From Parietaria judaica (lineage: Eukaryota; Streptophyta; Magnoliopsida; Rosales; Urticaceae), in the NCBI GenBank assembly GCA_954871525.1, contig OX940865.1, forward strand, positions 12,414,606-12,478,605: a stretch of DNA of 64,000 nt, read 5' to 3'. Position numbers and translations under genes: made by a program. The notes under the pieces are model-generated. The model searched no databases. It was not told the DNA's origin and was given only the letters and a program-made list of their open reading frames with translations. How positions within the stretch are numbered: position 1 is the stretch's first letter; each line of letters starts with the position of its first letter. Of the stretch, positions 34,501 through 45,165 are shown one piece after another.

Positions 34501-35934
34501 ACGATGATCATTTAACACTAAATAGTACTAAATTGAACTAAAATTAGTTTATACAAGAATGAATCAGCTTGCTGAATATGGAATTTAGTTTCTGTATGGA
34601 AAAAAAGCACCCGGAATCTAGATTTCAACTTTTTAAATGGTAATTCATATGGATTGTGGGATCGATTAATTAGGTTTTACTAGTAAAACATAATTGATTT
34701 AAAAAAATCTGGACTAAAAAAGGAACCGGAATTCCGGGATTAACACCCGGAAGGCACGTTCTAAACCTAACAATCCATCAAGCCTAACGGGCAAAACCAA
34801 AAGAAACTGTACTACTTACCCTCAGTTCATTATATGCTGCATAGTACTGAGGATATCTCCCGCTTTGTCCTCCGAAAGCTTCTTGCCATGTGTCTATTAG
34901 GATTAGTATCTTTTCCCTGACATTCAAGTCCGGCTGCAGAATTCAGACACGTGCGTTGCAAAAATATTAGTATTCTCCCAACACCAACAGAATAATGAGA
35001 CTGACTATATGTATGGGGAGTGTCAAAACTTATGTACCTTCTTCTTTACTATTTTGACCATTTCATGCAAGATGTCACGTTCAATGATCAGCTGAAAAAC
35101 ATTCTCACCGCAATTCTTGCTGACGGTCTCTAAAGCCTATAACAATATACAAGTGAAAGAGAATAATGAATATTATAATTGGCTCAGAATCAGGAAACGG
35201 GAAACAAAAACAATAAACGATCGTAATCGTAGTGTGTGCCAAGTATTACGTGCACTGATGAGTTTGAGTATGAGTCAACTTAAGAAACAAACAAACTAAG
35301 TGAAAAGAAAGCAAACAAAAGTTGGGTGTGTTGGTGTACTTACACACCAACTTAATTTTTTTACGGCAAATATACTAAAGTTTCAATATCTGTAGCATCC
35401 CTTCGAAAGTCATCACCGGAATTTGTCCAGCCTCCAAAGAGATGCTACAAATGAAATTTATGCATATATTCCGTCACAAAGGTAACAACGGTGTATAAGG
35501 ACGCCAGCTGCAATAACTTAATATGATATCCATCCGCCGCCAATATCCAAAAAATGAACAGAAAGAGAGTAAAATATCGAGGAAAGTGAAAAATACGAAC
35601 AAAAAGAGCCAGGAGCTGTATTTTCGGGTTCTTGCTGGCGAGACGCTTTTTCAGTATCTTCAGCGCTTCTTTCGCTTGCCTGCAGTTACAAATCAAATCC
35701 AGAGTGGCAAATTATAGAGCATTCTTCTGGTCAACAATAACAAGAAACTGATCCTAGATAAAGAAATATACAAAACATATATATACATATATACATATAG
35801 AGACAAGGAAAAGATCATGAGTACCCAGGCTCCATGTTGATAATGTCGCACAATTCAATGTTAATGGCCCAGTCTGGGCCGATCAGCATATCACTAGTCG
35901 CCCTTTCGGCGCACGATGCAGCAGTCGCAGCCAT
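31590..35934 (-). CDS. TOL3: TOM1-LIKE protein (VHS-GAT ubiquitin adaptor, TOL3-type)
   Basis: Nine coding exons join in frame (35934-35825, 35679-35601, 35136-35038, 34933-34820, 34355-34210, 34041-33960, 32975-32890, 32804-32613, 32109-31590) for 475 residues. All introns are GT/AG. The VHS domain spans about 8-140 ([47 protein letters not shown]). A GAT domain spans about 185-285 ([38 protein letters not shown]), followed by an acidic [10 protein letters not shown] Pro/Ser-rich tail ends [17 protein letters not shown] proteins bind ubiquitinated plasma-membrane cargo and pass it to ESCRT sorting, acting in place of ESCRT-0. A non-coding first exon is suggested by donor CAGGTAAAT at about 36222. 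TOL3 versus TOL4-type is judged by length and tail, not by a tree. Confidence 0.93.
33469..33849. mobile_element. Long-inverted-repeat MITE in TOL intron 6
   Basis: The left arm GGAAAATTGTGGCATAAG and the right arm (reverse complement GGGAAAATAGTGGCATAAG) continue pairing for roughly 100 bp, including 'tatccaaagtc' and 'gttcccattctttttt'. The 381-bp element is inside the intron between exons 6 and 7. A clean target duplication was not resolved in the T-rich flanks. Long arms suggest a Mutator-type MITE. Confidence 0.65.
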
Positions 35935-38410
35935 GCCTGGTATCCTTCGAAGCCCTAATCAGCTGACCAAGCAAGCAGCAAATAAGAATCTGAAAACACC
36001 AAACAACGCACCGAAAAAAAGTGAAATCATGAAGCGAGATCAAACTATAAACCCTCGACGCAATCTCAACCCGAAATCTTCAAAACGCGATTCGAAACTG
36101 GAATTGATTGCCCCAATCACACGTTGATCGGGCATCAAAGAGCCAGAGAACACGAAGAGAATTGGAAACCGATCACATCGAAGTCGATGAGGATGGCGAT
36201 CTTGCGAGAAGTGAATTTACCTGTGGAGAAGCAAGAATGGAGATTGGGATGATGAGGAGTTGAATTGGATGTGAGAGCTGCGAGTCTGAGTTGTAGAGGT
36301 TCAACGACTCTCCAGAGAGAGCAGCAAGGACCAAAATGTTAAAAAATAATCAAGACGGGGTTTTTATGTCATTTCTTTTCTCTGGGTTTGGTACGCTGCA
36401 AATAAATAAATAATTAAATAAAAATGGACTCGGTCGCAGGACTGTATAATAGTACAATGTGGAAAATTAATTAGTAATTTCAGCTTTAAATTTGATTTTA
36501 TCAAGCGGAAAAAGTAAAAAATCCCCTTGTTTGATTTTGTTGCAATTCAGCTCCCAAGATTATTTATGATATCTCATAAATAATCCAAACATAAACAATA
36601 GTGTTATAATTAATTATCTAAGGTCCTTAGTTTAAGATAATATATGGTTCAACCCAAACAAAAGCTAAATTATAATGTGTATATATATAGAGAGGTTCGC
36701 ATATCAAAATCAGACTTTAAAGTTTAATCAATTATAAGGATATGAGTTCCAACATGTAAATTATTCTTTTGATTAGTTATTCTCCGAACACAAATAAGAA
36801 TTTAAGTTGTATTATGAACACAGCACACGAATATTGACTTCAATAGATTTTCAAGTATGCATCGTCTTCGAGAAATTGATGAATAAAAATCTAAATATAT
36901 TAATTAATTAATTAAAAAATAAATTATTTACCAAAATAAAAAATATATAACTTAAACGTTACTAAAAATCGATAAATTTCTACGTTTATTTTTTATATAT
37001 AAAACGATTCATTTTAGAAAATAATTATATAATGTGATTTTATTTTTTATGTGCATTTTTTATATATATTTTTTTCTTTGTTCAAGTGCAATTTTATTAT
37101 TAAGTTATCAAAGTATCTTTAACGATCCAAAAGTGATAACAATTTATTATATAAAATAATTAGAGATACGTAAAAAAAAGTATACGAGGTATATAGAAAT
37201 AAAAATATTATAAAATTTTAAAAACTTATAAGAAATACTCATTTTGTAGAAATATTTATAAAAACTATAAAAATTTAAGAAAATTAAATTTAAGATTAAA
37301 TAAATCAATACTTTTAATTTATTATATTTACCGAAGAATTATATAAGAAAAAAAAAATAGAAAACTTAACAAAAAAAAAATCACATTTATAAACGTTTGA
37401 GACGGGTTTGACACTTTGACTTTTCTTCACAAAAAGGTTCACACTTCATACTCAAGCCTCGTGGCAAGGCCTTGGGCCCACTTTGAAGCATCGTTTGATT
37501 TTTACGAAGCTAACGAATGGAAAATTCCAATTTCAATTTCTTAGGGGAAAAAAAAGAGAATAGTCGGCTCTACTATACGACAAATTCTCTTATTGATGAC
37601 ATCACATATGACATGTCGCTTGTAATTGAATTAATAGTTAATACAACTCAGCCTGGGCCCTTACTCAGAAGCCCATTACTTGTTACTGGGCTGGGCTACA
37701 CTGTCGTCCAAAACCGAAATAAGCCCTTATTTCGAATTTTATTATAGTTTAAAATGTCTGGGCGATTCCAAGATGATGTAATGAAGATGCGCATGTTTAA
37801 GTCTTATTAATCACGAGATATAATTATTTTATAATTGAATATACAGAAATATATTTGCGGGTTACCGATACGATATTTTATATCAGTTGCTATCAACATT
37901 TTTATTTATTTGTTATTGTCTATAAAATGTACACATTTTTGTCATTTTTATTTAAAAAGTTTATGATAGAGTTGGCATTGAATTATAGGGGATTGTAGTT
38001 TTTATATATCATTCATTGTTTAGAGTTGGAACTTTGATTAATTTATAGGCCACTTATAAAAAATTATTTATGTACAATGGATAAGAGTAAGACTACAACT
38101 AAAAGTGTATAAGGCTATAAAAATACATAAAAGTGTATAAGTCTTGTGTAATAAAGCCAAACTCAATGGTGATACAGTAAAATTATATAACTACTAATAA
38201 AAAGTTTTTTTTATTTTGTGTAATACCATCTAACATGTAAAGGTAAAATGGTAACATCTTTATTACCTCTCTTCTCCATCTTTATCTTTTTCGATAGGTT
38301 TTCTTCACTCGAAAGAGAAAGTTCGGCATCAATGGGATTGGGAAGCAAATATATACATGTGTGTGTGCGTGTAATGTATTCTCGCACAACGCTCGAGTGA
38401 AAATGTGGTC
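35935..38410. other. TOL 5' region and AT-rich intergenic DNA
   Basis: The TOL promoter and 5' UTR lie within 35935-36350. The remainder is very AT-rich (36450-37400 especially) with no gene seen. Confidence 0.5.
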
Positions 38411-38566
38411 AATTTTCTTTTACTTATTCCCTTTTTAATGGTCTCATTCCTTTTTTAGGGATTAAGAGCATATATATTGATCGACTTTCATTCTTTTACT
38501 TATTCCCCTTTTAATGGTCTAATTCCTTTTTTGGGGATTAAGAGCACATATATAATAATCGACTTT
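38411..38566. repeat. ~78-bp direct tandem duplication
   Basis: Two adjacent copies share 'cttttacttattcccttttaatggtct' with few changes, then 'attcctttttt(a/g)gggattaagagca(t/c)atatat'. They lie immediately left of the CACTA-type element. Confidence 0.75.
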
Positions 38567-38614
38567 TATACTAGTTCTTTCTCCATAATGAAAGTTCCAT
38601 TTCAGGAAAAGGCT

Positions 38615-39834
38615 CACTGCAAGAAATTTCACTTTCAGTGGCGGATTTTAGGCCACTGAAAGTGTATATATGTGCCAATAAAGGCAGAAAACTTTTAGCG
38701 GCGAGTTTTTGGGCTGCTAAGTTTGGTCGCCAAACAAGGGCCACAGAAAGTACTATTCCCGGCCCAAACACAAAATGAGCCGCTAAAATTATTGACTACA
38801 CAGTACATGAAATGGGCCGCTAAAAGTAATATATATTTTTTTAAAAAAACTATGATTATTTATTTAAAAAAAATCATAGTTTTATAAAGTATATATATTA
38901 CTATTTTGTAAGATGTTCTCTTATGAGACACCTAAATTATTAATTAAATTAATTTCTAATTTTAAAAATTACTCAAAGTTTTACTTTCTATTTAAGGTTG
39001 ATGACGGTGAAAATACCCAAAGTTTAGTCAAAGAACCTCTCGTGTACCCAAAGTTTAAAAATAGTGGCAAAAATATCCAAAGTCGTATTTGGGGAGTTGA
39101 CCACTCCATTCTCCTAACGCTAACTTACCCGTTAACTCTGGTCACGTTGACAAACGTGGGTTGATGACATAACAACTTTTGCCACATGGACTAGCCCACA
39201 TCAATTTGTTTTACAAAAAAAGAACGAATTAAATCCCTAATTAATACTATTTAATGCAACTAATTAAACTCCTAATGATTACACTTAACAAAATAGATTT
39301 TTCCACGTGGCCAGAGTTAACGGGTAAGTTAACAACGTTATGATAATAGAGTGGTCAACTCCCTAAATACGACTTTGGGTATTTTGGCCACTACTTTTAA
39401 ACTTTGAGTACATGAGGGATTCTTTGACCAAACTTTGGGTGTTTTCGCCGTCATTAACCATTCTATTTATAAGCACTTTAAACACTTTATTTTCTTATAT
39501 TTTTTCGATGGGAGAAAAAATTCCTTAGACTTTCAACTGAGCCGCCCAGTTCAGGAAATGAGCCGGTAAAAATGAATGGCTACACTTTTTTAGCGGCTTG
39601 CTTGCGAAATATGCGGTTGAAAGTTATACTTTTAGCCGCCCGTTTCTAAAGTATGCGGCTAAAAATTTATCATTTAATTATATCCCGTCAAATCCTTTAT
39701 CTTTCTGTACTTTTTAGATGGGGAATTTTTTGTTTTTCACTTTTAGCCGTTCAGTTGGAAAATGCGCGGTTTAAAGTTGTACTTTCAGCCGCCCATTTTC
39801 GAACTGGCCACTAAAACTAAGTTTTGTTGTAGTG
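38615..39834. mobile_element. Non-autonomous CACTA (En/Spm) type element
   Basis: The left end is CACTGCAAGAAATTTCAC and the right end, reverse complemented, is CACTACAACAAAACTTAG; both continue into TTT(C/T)AGTGGC. Subterminal copies of 'gccgctaaaagt'-like words repeat at both ends, as is usual for CACTA elements. The 3-bp flanks GCT and TAT do not match, so the target duplication is unproven. A Mutator-type MITE is nested inside at 38995-39460. No transposase was seen. Confidence 0.75.
38995..39460. mobile_element. Mutator-type MITE with long inverted repeats, nested in the CACTA element
   Basis: Inverted arms of about 130 bp start AGGTTGATGACGGTGAAAA on the left and, reverse complemented, TGGTTAATGACGGCGAAAA on the right. 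A perfect 9-bp target duplication TTCTATTTA lies at 38986-38994 and 39461-39469, the Mutator hallmark. The size is 466 bp with no coding capacity. Confidence 0.88.
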
Positions 39835-39899
39835 TATATATATCTATATAAATATAATATTATATGTTCCTTCAAATATATATATATATATATAATATT

Positions 39900-40166
39900 A
39901 TATGCTATTCTGTTTTGCGGAGGCTACCACATCAGCCTCGCCACCCTCAGAGGATGCCACGTCAGCTCCATCGTCATTCACCACAGGCAACTAACTTCGA
40001 TTATGCCGAATCCTCGGTTAGGGAGTTAGTTTGACAAGTTTGTTGTCGTTTACATACAAATGTAAATACAATGTATTTGATGGACTCTACTATATAATCT
40101 CTCAATGAATCAAATGAAGTACTTAAGCTTCGATCATTTGAAGAAAACATTTTCTCTTCGTGAACA
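39900..40166 (+). repeat. Probable Copia 5' LTR (3' portion)
   Basis: The segment ends CTTCGTGAACA directly before a decayed PBS (TAGTATTAGAGCT at 40169-40181, compare TGGTATCAGAGC). The left limit is uncertain because the sequence runs into TA repeats. Confidence 0.5.
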
Positions 40167-40194
40167 AGTAGTATTAGAGCTACAATCAAAGATC

Positions 40195-40586
40195 ATGACT
40201 TCAACAGAATTGGCAATCGGAGGTCTGGAATTGAAGAAACCAGAATCCAGGGAAGGCACGGTGACACTCCATTACCCCATGTTCACGAAGATCAATTACG
40301 CCGTGTGGGCGTTGAAGATGAAGGTGAATCTGCAGGCGCAGGGAGTATGGGAAGCCATTGACGGTGGTGATTCCAAAGGACGCAAAGAAAGAATGGCACT
40401 CGCGGCAATCTACCAGGCCATTCCAGAAGAAATCCTTCTCATGCTCTCCGAGAAGGACTCTGCAAAAGAAGCTTGGAAGACGCTTCGGACTATGCACATG
40501 GGCGCGGATCGCGTCAAGGATGCAAAGACCCATAGATCGAGGTCACGTGGATGAAAGAAAGCGAGTCGGTGGACGACTTCACTCTG
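40195..40586 (+). pseudogene. Ty1/copia gag fragment
   Basis: From ATG 40195 the frame reads MTSTELAIGG, then FTKINYAVWALKMKVNLQAQ, VWEAIDGG, AIYQAIPEEILLML and AKEAWKTLRTMHMGADRV, the copia Gag (UBN2-type) pattern. A frameshift near 40525 gives a stop at 40554. The +1 frame continues with MKESESVDDFTL, the next conserved Gag motif, until 40586. There it runs straight into the inverted PBS of another LTR. Confidence 0.85.
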
Positions 40587-40594
40587 ATACCACT

Positions 40595-41150
40595 TGTTGG
40601 ATCCTAATACACAAATTTGAGAAAATCATGAGTATCTCAAGAATAAAAAAACCTCAAGAACACGAATGAGAGAAAAGATTCTCTGATTAATTCAAAGGCA
40701 AGATACAAAGAAATAACCCGAAACTCTAATGGACTCTTTATACAACTCGACTACTTTTAGGCTGCTTACAATGTACACAATGCTAGGTTTATATAGGCCT
40801 CACATAAGCAAAACCCTAGCAAACAAAATCACACTAAATCAGAAAACTACCCTAAATAATCTCGTCAAATCTTTGACTTGATTTTGCTTGCTCCTCAAGT
40901 TACACGTTTTCCTCTCTGGGTAGAGTTTCCCTTTCCTGCGCGGACAATCTCTCTGTCCCTGAGCTGACCTGCTCGTATGCTCCGGGCTGAGCTTGCCTTC
41001 TATCCGGACTCTCTGCTCATGTTCACCCGTGCTGGGCTGAACGGCTGTCCGTATTCTGTTCTGGTCGGTACCCGAGCTGATTCTTCGTGAGTGTTTATCC
41101 CCGTCCTGGGTTCTGGTCGTCACCCGGACTAAGTCAAGTTTAAGCTCACA
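40595..41150 (-). repeat. LTR, minus orientation, left arm of an inverted LTR pair
   Basis: In plus orientation it starts TGTTGGATCC and ends AAGCTCACA. On the minus strand its end GGATCCAACA is followed by AG and then the PBS TGGTATCAGAG (40593-40583), so it is a 5' LTR reading leftward. It matches the reverse complement of 41202-41730. Confidence 0.85.
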
Positions 41151-41201
41151 GATTCATATTTTTGAACGTCCTAATTTTAATGTAAAAAAAGACACCCTTA
41201 G

Positions 41202-41730
41202 TGTGAGCTTAAGCTTGACTTAACTCGTCACACAGAGGAAGTTAGCCCTGCTCGGAGACGCAAGCAAGTCCACTCGGGAGATGCGAGCAAGTATGCTCGG
41301 GAGACGCGAGCAAGTATGCTCGGGGAGATGCGAGAAAGTGTGCTCGAGGAAGGGCGAGCAAGTCTGCTCGCGGACAGAGAAGCTGTCCGAGGAGAAAAAG
41401 GGAAAGTCCACCCAGGAAGGAAAACGCGTAGCTTGACGAGCAAGCAAATCGAGTCAAAGATTTGGCGAGATTATTTAGGGTAGTTTCCTGATTTTGTGCG
41501 ATTCGGTTAGCTAGGGTTTCACCTATGTGAGGCTATATAAACCTAGCATTGTACACATTGTAAAGTGTAGATTTTAGAGTCGAGTCCATTAGAGTTTTTT
41601 TAGTTTATCTCTTTGTAATCTTCCTTCGATATTAATCAGAGAATTCCTTCTCCCGAATTCGTGTTCTTGAGTTTGTTCTATTCTGTTGTTATTCTTGATT
41701 CTTCGCAGATCCGTGAATTGGGGTCCAACA
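41202..41730 (+). repeat. LTR, plus orientation, right arm of an inverted LTR pair
   Basis: It starts TGTGAGCTTAAGC and ends GGGTCCAACA. Shared landmarks with the left arm (reverse complemented) include ATTATTTAGGGTAGTTT, ATATAAACCTAGCATTG, GAGTCCATTAGAG and ATTAATCAGAGAAT. It has a TATA motif (TATATAAA) near 41535. It also carries an extra short tandem array of 'cgagcaagtatgctcggga' units at about 41260-41380. A TTTGGTATCAGA PBS-like word at 41873 lies 140 bp downstream rather than adjacent. Confidence 0.8.
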
Positions 41731-42322
41731 CTTGAATCCGTAGATTCGGTAGGAGAAGCAAGTTGCGATATTAAGCTAGAGCCCGAATAGGGAAGACAAT
41801 CCTGTGCGTTGTGTAGTGCAGCATTAGGTTCCTCGTGGCAGCGCCAGTAAGTTGTTAGCATATCAATTTGTCATTTTGGTATCAGAAAAATATATTAATA
41901 CTAGTGGATTCGTTCAAGATTAATTAATTATGTAATAATCTATACTACAGTATTAATTTGGCAAACTTACGCTATTCTAATTTTTCCATTATAATGAATT
42001 GTTCTAGATCATCAATAAAAATACTTTGTGGTGCACAATAAGTATTCCCTGAAAGTCGAATTATAGGCCGAGTTTACTACTAATAAATGTTGTACTAAAA
42101 ACATGCTTTATTTTAATAATTACAGTAAAAATAATACTTCTGCCAGGGTTAATTGGCACCGCTTAACTACCATTTTAACAAGAGTAGTGCTGATTTTACC
42201 TTTTTTCTGATGATCATATATAATGTTTATATTGTATATTTCAGATTTGAATATTGTTTTGTACTGATACAATAATTATATTAGATTTTTTTTAATACAT
42301 GTATATATATACGGAGATTATA
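41731..42322. other. Intergenic DNA after the inverted LTRs
   Basis: Probably retroelement leader sequence up to about 41890, then AT-rich DNA without recognised genes. Confidence 0.4.
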
Positions 42323-42954
42323 GGGTTAATGACGGAAAAAATATTCAAAATTTGGTTAAAGAACCCCTCGCGTACCCAAAGTAAAAAAATAGTGCCAAAA
42401 ATACTTAAAAATAGTGCCAAAAACTCAACCTGACCCCGTTCCAAAAAAGTCAACTCAATCCTGGTCCGAAAAGGTCAACCCAACCCCTTTCCTGATAAGT
42501 TTTTATTTATATTCTTATTTTTGTCAAGATATAACGTGAGGTGAATATGTTTTAGTGGTTATGCTGCTCCTATATGTGGGGGAAGTAATGAGTTCGAGTC
42601 CTACCAAAGCCATAATATTTTAACCTTTATATAGATGATGTCAGCAACCAATTTTTTTTTAAAATAGTATATCGCGGCATAAATACCTAAACTTTGGTTT
42701 TATCACGGCATAAATACCCAAAAGTTGGATGACGTGGCGGTCAACGACCACGTGGCGTGCCACGTGGAAAGAGGCTAACAGACACGTGGACGAAACCGTT
42801 TGTGGGTGGGCAGAAAACACTGGTCAACGCCTCAAAACGTACTTTGGGTACTTTTGCCATCAGTTTTTAAAATATAAGTAACACTACTTTTAAAATTTGA
42901 ATACACAAAGGGTTCTTTGACCAAATTTTAGGTATTTTTTATCGTCATTAACCC
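42323..42954. mobile_element. Second Mutator-type MITE relative, with internal insertions
   Basis: The ends GGGTTAATGACGG and CGTCATTAACCC and the adjoining 'ttggttaaagaacccctcgcgtacccaaagt' match the family nested at 38995-39460. The interior is longer and contains a SINE-like piece and a GTGGCGTGCCACGTGG-rich segment. No 9-bp duplication was found. Confidence 0.65.
42536..42660 (+). mobile_element. Candidate tRNA-derived SINE
   Basis: An A-box-like TAGTGGTTATG (about 42552) and a B-box AGTTCGAGTCC (about 42591) are separated by about 37 bases, as in tRNA-derived SINE heads. An AT-rich tail follows. It lies inside the MITE above. Confidence 0.4.
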
Positions 42955-43077
42955 TTTAAAAATATTTACTATTTTGTAAAGCATACTTCGGATTTTAATT
43001 TACAAATTTATGAGAATTTATTAAAATGATGACCTGCCCACGGTTGATAAAGCCATCAATGCAAATGCAGTCTGGAC

Positions 43078-44060
43078 CAAGGTGTTAAATTTTGCGATTT
43101 TCCATGGAAATGTCGACCGATTTTCGTTTTTCGAGGATATGCGAAAGGAAAATCTTTTCGTTTCGCTGGTTTTTCGCGAAATTCGCATGGGCAGGTGGAT
43201 GGAATATCATTTTTCGTTTTTGTGAGTAAAAATTGCAAAAATGGTTGGAATTTTGCAAAAAATCATATTTTTGGTAGATTTTGGCAAAAATACCAATTAA
43301 ACTTTTGGCAAAAATAATTAACTTAATATTATACACTTCAAATAATATTATAAACTTGACATACATATTAACTTCACCTAACATACATATACACTTAATA
43401 TATATATTCGTTTAATATTATACACTTCAACTAATATTAAATTTGTTAACATATACATAGACAATCAAGGTTTTAAATACCGCTTGCCTATGTCGTTTCG
43501 CAATTTTCATTTTACGGATATATCGCTTGTCGATGTGTATCTCATAGGTAAGTCAATGGATATGTCGATGGATATATCGTTTTGCATATCCTTAAAAAAG
43601 ATTTTCGATGGGCATGCCGATGGATATTCGAGAAATTTAATACCTTGTATACAATTAACATGCATATTCACTTAATATTACACACTTAATTAACATACAT
43701 ATTCACTTCACATAATGATATGAATTAATATTATACACTTCAACTAATAAAGTGACTTAATATTGTACATTTCACCTACATATTTAAGTTACAAATGTGT
43801 TTTGTTGTATATAATTATGTCTTTTATTTATTAAATATGTAGTTTTGAACCTATATAAATATCTTGCTTAAAAACTCAAATATTTTTTACAAAATATCCG
43901 TCGAAAACCCCATCGGCATGCGGTATGCCCAGGCAAAAAATGCAGTATATGCGGCATGCCTTTTTATTACAATTTGCCCATTGACATACCCATCGGCAAG
44001 CGATATATCCATAAAACGGAAAATGTGAAACGACATCGGCAAGCGACATTTTAAACCTTG
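43078..44060. mobile_element. Non-autonomous hAT element
   Basis: The ends CAAGGTGTTAAA and, reverse complemented, CAAGGTTTAAAATG form a terminal inverted repeat. A perfect 8-bp duplication GTCTGGAC lies at 43070-43077 and 44061-44068. The length is 983 bp. The interior has repeated 'cacttcaactaatatta' words, a further hAT-type insertion, and no transposase. Confidence 0.88.
43466..43647. mobile_element. Small hAT MITE nested inside the larger hAT element
   Basis: The ends are CAAGGTTTTAAATACCGC and TTAATACCTTG. The flanking octamers TAGACAAT and TATACAAT (43458-43465, 43648-43655) match at 7 of 8 positions. It is 182 bp and related to its host element. Confidence 0.7.
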
Positions 44061-44790
44061 GTCTGGACTAGGTTTGACCTATTTCCCTCCGCAGGTGTGT
44101 ATGCCTGCCATACCCGAAATTGATTTGTATCAAGGTGTAGTGGCGGAACCAGTTTTTCGGTCCGGTAAAACACGGTCGAAAAGTAAACGCGTGCATTTTT
44201 TTTATTTTATAGCGCAGAAAGTGGTGTCCCATGTTTGGCAACCAAAACTCTGCAAACCGAAAGTAGGTGAAAGTGATATACATTACTATCTATTGGACTA
44301 ATTAATAACATATTTGGCTTTCAAAAAAATAACATATTTGTTTGGTATTTCTATGAGTTAACCGAATATATGTATGTGTCTATATATATATATATTATAT
44401 ATGTATATACTCAATGTTCTTTAGGGACGACATAGTGATCTTAAGAATGTGACAAAATGCTCGAAGCTAAGCAATCGAGGACTTCTATATTAAAAATGAC
44501 ATCTAATAGTGTGTGATTAATCATCAACCAATTTAAATATATAAGAATCAATGACAAAAGGCAATTATTTGATAGATGGTCTAACTCAAATATGATTATG
44601 ATAAAAGCGGCAATCAGTTGCGGTTTTTAAAATAATTATATCCATGAAATTTAGACGCGCAGAGGAAAAAAGTTTCTTGAAAAGTCCATAACCAACAAAA
44701 GTAAATTTGGTTTTCGGTAAACATTTTTTTAGTCTTTTTCAACCTTTAGTAATTGCGAGATAATTAAATTTGGTTTTGGGTTCGGTATAG
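44061..44790. other. Intergenic DNA with a small triterpene-cyclase exon fragment
   Basis: At about 44228-44262 the plus strand repeats a segment (CCCATGTTTGGCAACCAAAA) also found in the cyclase pseudogene at about 55011-55030. A second decayed exon copy therefore lies here. The rest is AT-rich with no gene seen. Confidence 0.4.
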
Positions 44791-44791
44791 C

Positions 44792-45165
44792 GCGTTACCA
44801 AATATCGCGTGCATTTTTCTTTTACTTTATGCGCGTATTTGGTAATTTGTGTTATTATTGTGTGTGTTCATATACTTGTTGTCACAACGTCACTAACATC
44901 GTGAGTATCCGATTTCAATTATAAGTGCACATCAGTAAAAAAAAATAAAGTATCTGGGTCAGTGCCCCCATAGAGTTGGTTCCCACGAGGGATTCGCGGT
45001 CTACGTCACCAAATATCGCGTGCATTTTTCTTTTACTTTATGCGCGTATTTGGTAATTTGTGCTAATATTGTGTGTGTTCATATACTTGTTTGTCACAAC
45101 GTCACTAACATAGTGAGTATCCGATTTCAGTTAAAAGTGCACAACAGTAAAAAAATAAGACTAAA
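44792..45165. repeat. ~160-bp direct duplication, offset 213 bp
   Basis: Copies at about 44792-44950 and 45005-45165 share 'accaaatatcgcgtgcattttt', 'actttatgcgcgtatttggt', 'cacaacgtcactaacat' and 'gtgagtatccgatttca'. They are separated by about 55 bp of different sequence. The nature of the unit is unknown. Confidence 0.8.

Noticed and set aside
38612..39837. 3-bp target duplication of the CACTA-type element
   Set aside because: The flanks GCT and TAT do not match, so no duplication is claimed even though the terminal repeats are convincing.
41220..41457. Minus-strand frames rich in Ser, Leu and Arg
   Set aside because: They are produced by the short tandem units in the LTR; three overlapping frames are all open, a repeat artefact.
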